Below are positions 14,779-17,970 of a stretch of DNA of 17,970 nt, in pieces (position 1 is the stretch's first letter; the number at the start of each line of letters is the position of its first letter). The notes under the pieces were generated by a model. It was not told where the DNA came from. It saw nothing but the letters and a program-made list of their open reading frames with translations, and made no database searches. The DNA comes from Planctomycetota bacterium (GTDB taxonomy: Bacteria; Planctomycetota; Phycisphaerae; FEN-1346): NCBI GenBank assembly GCA_026387055.1, contig JAPLML010000093.1, positions 1 to 17,970 on the forward strand. The letters run 5' to 3'. The position numbers and the translations under genes are program-made.

Positions 14779-14933
14779 GTACGGGTTGCTTGTCAACCCG
14801 TTCTGGCTGCCGTTCACGTGCCACGGGTTGCTTGTCAACCCGTGGTGATTATGTTCCTCTTACCTTATGGCGTTACACAATATGGAAATGATGCCACGAT
14901 AAGCACGGGTTGGCAAGCAACCCGTGGCACGTG
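14779..14933. repeat. Family D cluster: two direct copies and one inverted copy
   Basis: Direct copies lie at about 14779-14805 (diverged ends) and 14815-14847 (CACGTGCCACGGGTTG, then CAACCCGTGG), 42 bases apart. The inverted copy is at 14904-14933. CACGTG lies on the outside of the inverted pair formed by the last two, as at 7352-7737. The inverted copy ends 15 bases after the rho stop codon, in the same orientation relative to transcription as the copy after the sulfatase. Confidence 0.85.
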
Positions 14934-14948
14934 AGAGCCAACGCGCTC

Positions 14949-16070
14949 TCACTCGCCCGGCGTCATGGCATCCATCAGCGCGCGGTTCGACGGGTACTTG
15001 GCCATGACCCCGAGGAGCGATTCCATGGCCTCCACCGGCTTGGCCCCGGCCAGGCGACGGCGGATGGCGTAGCGCCTCTTGAGGTCGGCCGGCGAGACGA
15101 GCAGCTCTTCCTTGCGCGTGCCGGAGGCCAGGATGTCGATGGCCGGCCAGATCCGCCGCTCGGCCAGTTCCTTCGACAGGACGCACTCCATATTGCCCGT
15201 GCCCTTGAACTCCTGGAAAATGAGCTCGTCCATGCGGCTGCCGGTGTCGACGAGGCAAGTGGCGATGACCGTGAGGCTGCCGCCGCCCTCGATCTTGCGG
15301 GCCGCGCCGAACATGCGCTTGGGTTCCTCGAGGGCGCGGATGTCGACGCCGCCGGACATCGTGCGGCCGCTGGAGGGCACCGCCTTGTTGAACGCCCGCC
15401 CGAGGCGCGTCAGGCTGTCCATGAAGAGGACCACGTCCCTGCCGAACTCCACCTCGGCCTTGGCCTTGGCGAACGTCATCCGCGTCAGCCGCACGTGCTG
15501 CTCCACGTCGAGGTCGTTCGACGAGGCGAGGACCTCGGCCCCGGTCGAGCGGCGGAAATGCGTGACCTCCTCCGGCCGCTCGTCCACCAGCAGCATCATG
15601 ACGGTCACGTCGGGATAATTCTTGCAGACGGCCGTCGCCATGTGCTCAAGGAGAATCGTCTTGCCGGCCCGCGGCGGAGACACGATCAGGCCGCGCTGGC
15701 CCTTGCCGATGGGCGTCAGGAGGTCCATCACCCGCATGGTCATCGGCTCGGGGCCGGTCTCCAGCCACAGGACCTCCTCGGGATCGATGACGGTGAGCTT
15801 CTCGAACGGGACGAGGCCGACGTAGTCGGCCAGCGGGTGCCCGCAGATGGTCGCGATGTCGGCGAGCTGGAGCCCGCGGCCGCGCTTGTCGGGCTGGGTG
15901 GACCCCTCCAGGACAAGCCCCGCCTTGAGGCGGTACTTGGCCACGAGGTTCGGCGGGACGAACACGTCGCTGCCCGTCGGACGGAAATCGCGCTCCGGAA
16001 GCCGGAGGAACCCGTAGCCCTTGTCCTGCAATTCCAGAACGCCTCGCGCCTGCTGCTGTACCTCGGTCAT
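14949..16070 (-). CDS. rho: Transcription termination factor Rho, lacking the N-terminal helical domain
   Basis: The 373-residue hexameric RNA helicase terminates transcription. The ATG at 16070 has GGAGG five bases upstream. The RNA-binding OSB-fold region has GYGFLR (18-23) and DVFVPPNLVAKYRL (35-48). The ATPase core has P-loop SPPRAGKT (131-138; Arg where E. coli has Lys), DERPEEVT (163-170), Walker B VLFMDSLTRLGRAFN, Q-loop SSGRTMSGGVD and R-loop EFKGTGNME. E. coli Rho has about 47 further N-terminal residues forming a three-helix bundle. These are absent, and a longer in-frame start adds only ten implausible residues. It is a single-gene unit, divergent from the acyl ligase. The core is complete, so it should be active. 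Confidence 0.97.
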   Translation of the reverse strand: MTEVQQQARGVLELQDKGYGFLRLPERDFRPTGSDVFVPPNLVAKYRLKAGLVLEGSTQPDKRGRGLQLADIATICGHPLADYVGLVPFEKLTVIDPEEVLWLETGPEPMTMRVMDLLTPIGKGQRGLIVSPPRAGKTILLEHMATAVCKNYPDVTVMMLLVDERPEEVTHFRRSTGAEVLASSNDLDVEQHVRLTRMTFAKAKAEVEFGRDVVLFMDSLTRLGRAFNKAVPSSGRTMSGGVDIRALEEPKRMFGAARKIEGGGSLTVIATCLVDTGSRMDELIFQEFKGTGNMECVLSKELAERRIWPAIDILASGTRKEELLVSPADLKRRYAIRRRLAGAKPVEAMESLLGVMAKYPSNRALMDAMTPGE

Positions 16071-16157
16071 CCTGCCTCCGACGGTGGCCGCCAAAAACAA
16101 TCTGCGGGAGATGAAAGGGGATCAACAACGAAGACCTACGGCACTCTCAATGCCATA

Positions 16158-16185
16158 AGGATACACCATTTTCGCCGGAAGTCCA
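16158..16185 (-). promoter_or_regulatory. Possible rho promoter
   Basis: On the minus strand TGGACT (16180-16185) and TATCCT (16158-16163) are separated by 16 bases, with four of six matches each. A leader of about 80 bases would precede rho, leaving room for the autoregulation usual for this gene. Confidence 0.35.
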
Positions 16186-16258
16186 CGCAAAAAAACGCCG
16201 AAAAAGCGCACCTCACCACAAACGACAGGCGGCATGGCCAGCGCACGTGTTTGGCAAG

Positions 16259-16346
16259 GGTGGCACGGTCACGCGCGGTTGCGTGACCGTGCTTGCTCGC
16301 CCACGTGACCATGCACGGCCACGCAACCGCGCGTGGCGGTGCCACC
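16259..16346. repeat. Family A REPIN-like element, complete 88-base copy
   Basis: GGTGG and CCACC lie at the ends. The left stem is CACGGTCACGC/GCGTGACCGTG, and the right stem is GCACGGCCACGC/GCGTGGCGGTGC with one mismatch. It is nearly identical to the copy at 12590, with the same length. It sits between the divergent rho and acyl-ligase promoters rather than after a stop codon. Confidence 0.88.
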
Positions 16347-16397
16347 CGGCAATCTGGTATGGCGCTAAACACGTACTGGCCACTCGCTCGGCGCCGA

Positions 16398-16426
16398 TGG
16401 ACATTGTCCGCCCTGGCCGCTATACT
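16398..16426 (+). promoter_or_regulatory. Sigma-70-like promoter of the acyl ligase
   Basis: TGGACA (16398-16403) and TATACT (16421-16426) each match five of six consensus bases, with a 17-base spacer. The start point near 16433 gives a leader of about 30 bases with GGGAG at 16448-16452. Confidence 0.7.
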
Positions 16427-16462
16427 TCCGCCGTCCATTCGATGGGCGGGAGCATCCGTACC

Positions 16463-17970
16463 ATGACGATGAACCTGGCCCTCCATTTCGCGGAAGTCGC
16501 CCGGCGAGTGCCCGACAAGCCGGCCGTCTTCGACGACGGCGGCGCCCACACATTCGGCCGGCTGCTGGCGGCGGCGCAGGCCGTGGCGGCCAAGGTCCGC
16601 GCCAGCACCGAGCGCGAGCACGTCGCGGTGCTGGCTCCCACGTCGGCGGCGTTCCCGATCGCGTACTTCGGCGTGCTCCTGGCGGACAAGGTGCCCGTGC
16701 CGCTCAACTTCCTCCTGGATGCGGTCACGCTCGGCCTCGTGGCGCGCGATGCCGGCTTCGACACGGTCGTCGGCAGCCGGTTCTTTGATCGCATGGTGCG
16801 GGCGCTGGGCGCGAAGGCCATCTATGTCGAGGACCTGTCCGCGGACGCGGCAGGCGTTGTCACCGTGCCGGAGGCACGGCCGGCCAAGTCCGCCGAAGGC
16901 GAGATTCGCCGTGGCGAAGCGGCCGCAGCGCATGCCGAGATTCCGCCGCCCACGCGGGGCGACGGCGACCCCGCCACGCTCCTTTACACCTCGGGCACCA
17001 TGGGTGTTCCGAAGGGCGTGATCCTCACGCACTGCAACCTGATTCGGAACGTCGAGTCCTGCAATCAACACCTGGCGCTCTCCGAGGACAACGTGTTCCT
17101 GGGTGTTCTGCCCTTCTTCCATGCGTTCGGCATCACCACGTCGATGCTGCTGCCCCTCACGCTGGGGTGCTCAACCGTCTGCGTGAGCCGCTTCACGCCG
17201 CAGCGGGTGCTCGAGGCGGTGGCGCAGCACAAGGTCTCGATCATGTTTGCGGTGGCGTCGATCTACCGGGCGATCATCCGCGCGGGGGCGCCGGCGGGCC
17301 TCGACCTAAGCTCGCTCAAGCTTCCGATCGCCGGCGGCGAGGCGCTTGGCGCCGCCCTTTCGGGGCGGTTCCGCGAGCTCTTTGGCGTCCCGATCCTTGA
17401 AGGGTTCGGCATGACGGAGACCTCGCCGGTCGTCTCGGTCAACGTGCCGGAAAGGAGCCGCGCGGGATCGGTGGGCAAGCTCCTGCCAGGGGTCGAGGCC
17501 CGCGTCGTGGACGACGCGGACCGGCCCGTGCCAGCGGGCGCGGAGGGCGAACTCCATCTCCGCGGCGAGTGCGTCACGCCGGGCTACCACAATCGGCCCC
17601 AGGAGACCGCCGCCGCGCTGGCCCCCGGCGGGTGGCTGCGGACGGGCGACCTCGCGCGGCTCGACGCCGACGGCTACCTCTGGATCACCGGCCGCAAGAA
17701 GGACCTCATTATTTCGGGCGGCGAAAACTTCTCGCCCAACGAGATCGAGAGCGTCCTGCACCAGCACCCCGCGGTGGCCGAGGCGGCGGTCATCGGCGTC
17801 CCCGACCCGCCGCGCGGCGAGGTGCCGAAGGCGTACGTCGTCCTGCGCGAAGGCGCGAGCGCACAAGCGGCCGACCTCGCGGCCTGGTGCCGCCAGCGGC
17901 TGTCGCGCTTCAAGCTCCCCGCCGCCTACGAGTTCCGTTCCGAGCTCCCTCACACCCCGACCGGCAAGGT
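16463..17970 (+). CDS. AMP-forming acyl-CoA/acyl-acid ligase (ANL superfamily), last residues missing
   Basis: The frame is open from the ATG at 16463 (an alternative ATG is two codons on) to the right edge, 502 codons. It should activate a fatty or other carboxylic acid as acyl-AMP and pass it to CoA or a carrier protein. The ATP-binding loop is YTSGTMGVPKGV (about 174-185; Met where Thr is usual). FFHAFG follows in the substrate domain, then GFGMTETSPV (314-323), TGDLARLDADGYLWITGRKKDLI (393-413), and GGENFSPNEIE. The catalytic lysine motif TPTGK is at the very end, so only some 10-20 residues are likely missing. There is no signal peptide or fused domain in view. Substrate chain length cannot be read. 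It has its own promoter and is divergent from rho. Confidence 0.93.
   Translation, partial: MTMNLALHFAEVARRVPDKPAVFDDGGAHTFGRLLAAAQAVAAKVRASTEREHVAVLAPTSAAFPIAYFGVLLADKVPVPLNFLLDAVTLGLVARDAGFDTVVGSRFFDRMVRALGAKAIYVEDLSADAAGVVTVPEARPAKSAEGEIRRGEAAAAHAEIPPPTRGDGDPATLLYTSGTMGVPKGVILTHCNLIRNVESCNQHLALSEDNVFLGVLPFFHAFGITTSMLLPLTLGCSTVCVSRFTPQRVLEAVAQHKVSIMFAVASIYRAIIRAGAPAGLDLSSLKLPIAGGEALGAALSGRFRELFGVPILEGFGMTETSPVVSVNVPERSRAGSVGKLLPGVEARVVDDADRPVPAGAEGELHLRGECVTPGYHNRPQETAAALAPGGWLRTGDLARLDADGYLWITGRKKDLIISGGENFSPNEIESVLHQHPAVAEAAVIGVPDPPRGEVPKAYVVLREGASAQAADLAAWCRQRLSRFKLPAAYEFRSELPHTPTGK

Noticed and set aside
14231..14824. 197-codon minus-strand frame in the unassigned stretch
   Set aside because: It overlaps the pilin-like gene and begins in a family D repeat. 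There is no ribosome binding site or known motif, so coding is unlikely though not excluded.
16171..16215. Terminator from the A-rich CGCAAAAAAACGCCGAAAAAGCG segment
   Set aside because: Both A-runs are on the same strand and the flanks do not pair well, so no hairpin forms. It lies upstream of rho, not after a gene.

Overview
The window is high-GC bacterial DNA with tightly packed genes and short 5' leaders. The gene content is a formylglycine sulfatase with a Tat signal, GH27 and GH29 glycosidases, a beta-propeller rhamnogalacturonan-lyase-like protein, a uroporphyrinogen-decarboxylase-family protein, a short pilin-like protein and a tandem ACT protein. Together with many hairpin repeats, this suggests an uncultivated planctomycete or a close PVC relative. 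The taxonomic placement is inference, because no rRNA or tRNA gene is present.

Layout. Positions 1-2109 (minus strand) hold a GT2 glycosyltransferase translationally coupled to a BshC-like protein that runs off the left edge. Positions 2291-9424 (minus strand) form a polysaccharide-degradation cluster, read as sulfatase, FG-GAP/lyase-like protein, alpha-L-fucosidase (GH29) and alpha-galactosidase (GH27). The fucosidase is broken: its N-terminus is encoded by a palindromic repeat pair, and an internal deletion with frameshift removes part of the catalytic barrel. Positions 9599-10602 (minus strand) hold a PadR regulator coupled to a three-helix membrane protein. At 10736-12583 a tandem ACT protein and purD are divergently transcribed. 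Next come a URO-D-family gene (12827-13951, plus), a pilin-like gene (14062-14394, minus), an unassigned 380-base stretch, rho (14949-16070, minus), and an AMP-forming acyl ligase (from 16463, plus) that is cut by the right edge just after its catalytic lysine.

The most distinctive feature is a set of four unrelated families of short GC-rich hairpins, called A to D here. They occur as inverted pairs, tandem arrays or singles. Family B carries the GTAG tetranucleotide plus stem-loop typical of RAYT-mobilised REP elements. Family A has a GTGG equivalent. Paired substitutions preserve the stems in at least three families. Repeats or other hairpins sit within about 17 bases of most stop codons, and family B copies sit just before the ribosome binding sites of purD and the URO-D gene. 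No RAYT transposase is encoded here, so any mobilising enzyme would lie elsewhere.

Promoters resembling sigma-70 sites can be placed for several units: purD, padR, the ligase, the glycosyltransferase and, less surely, rho and the ACT gene.
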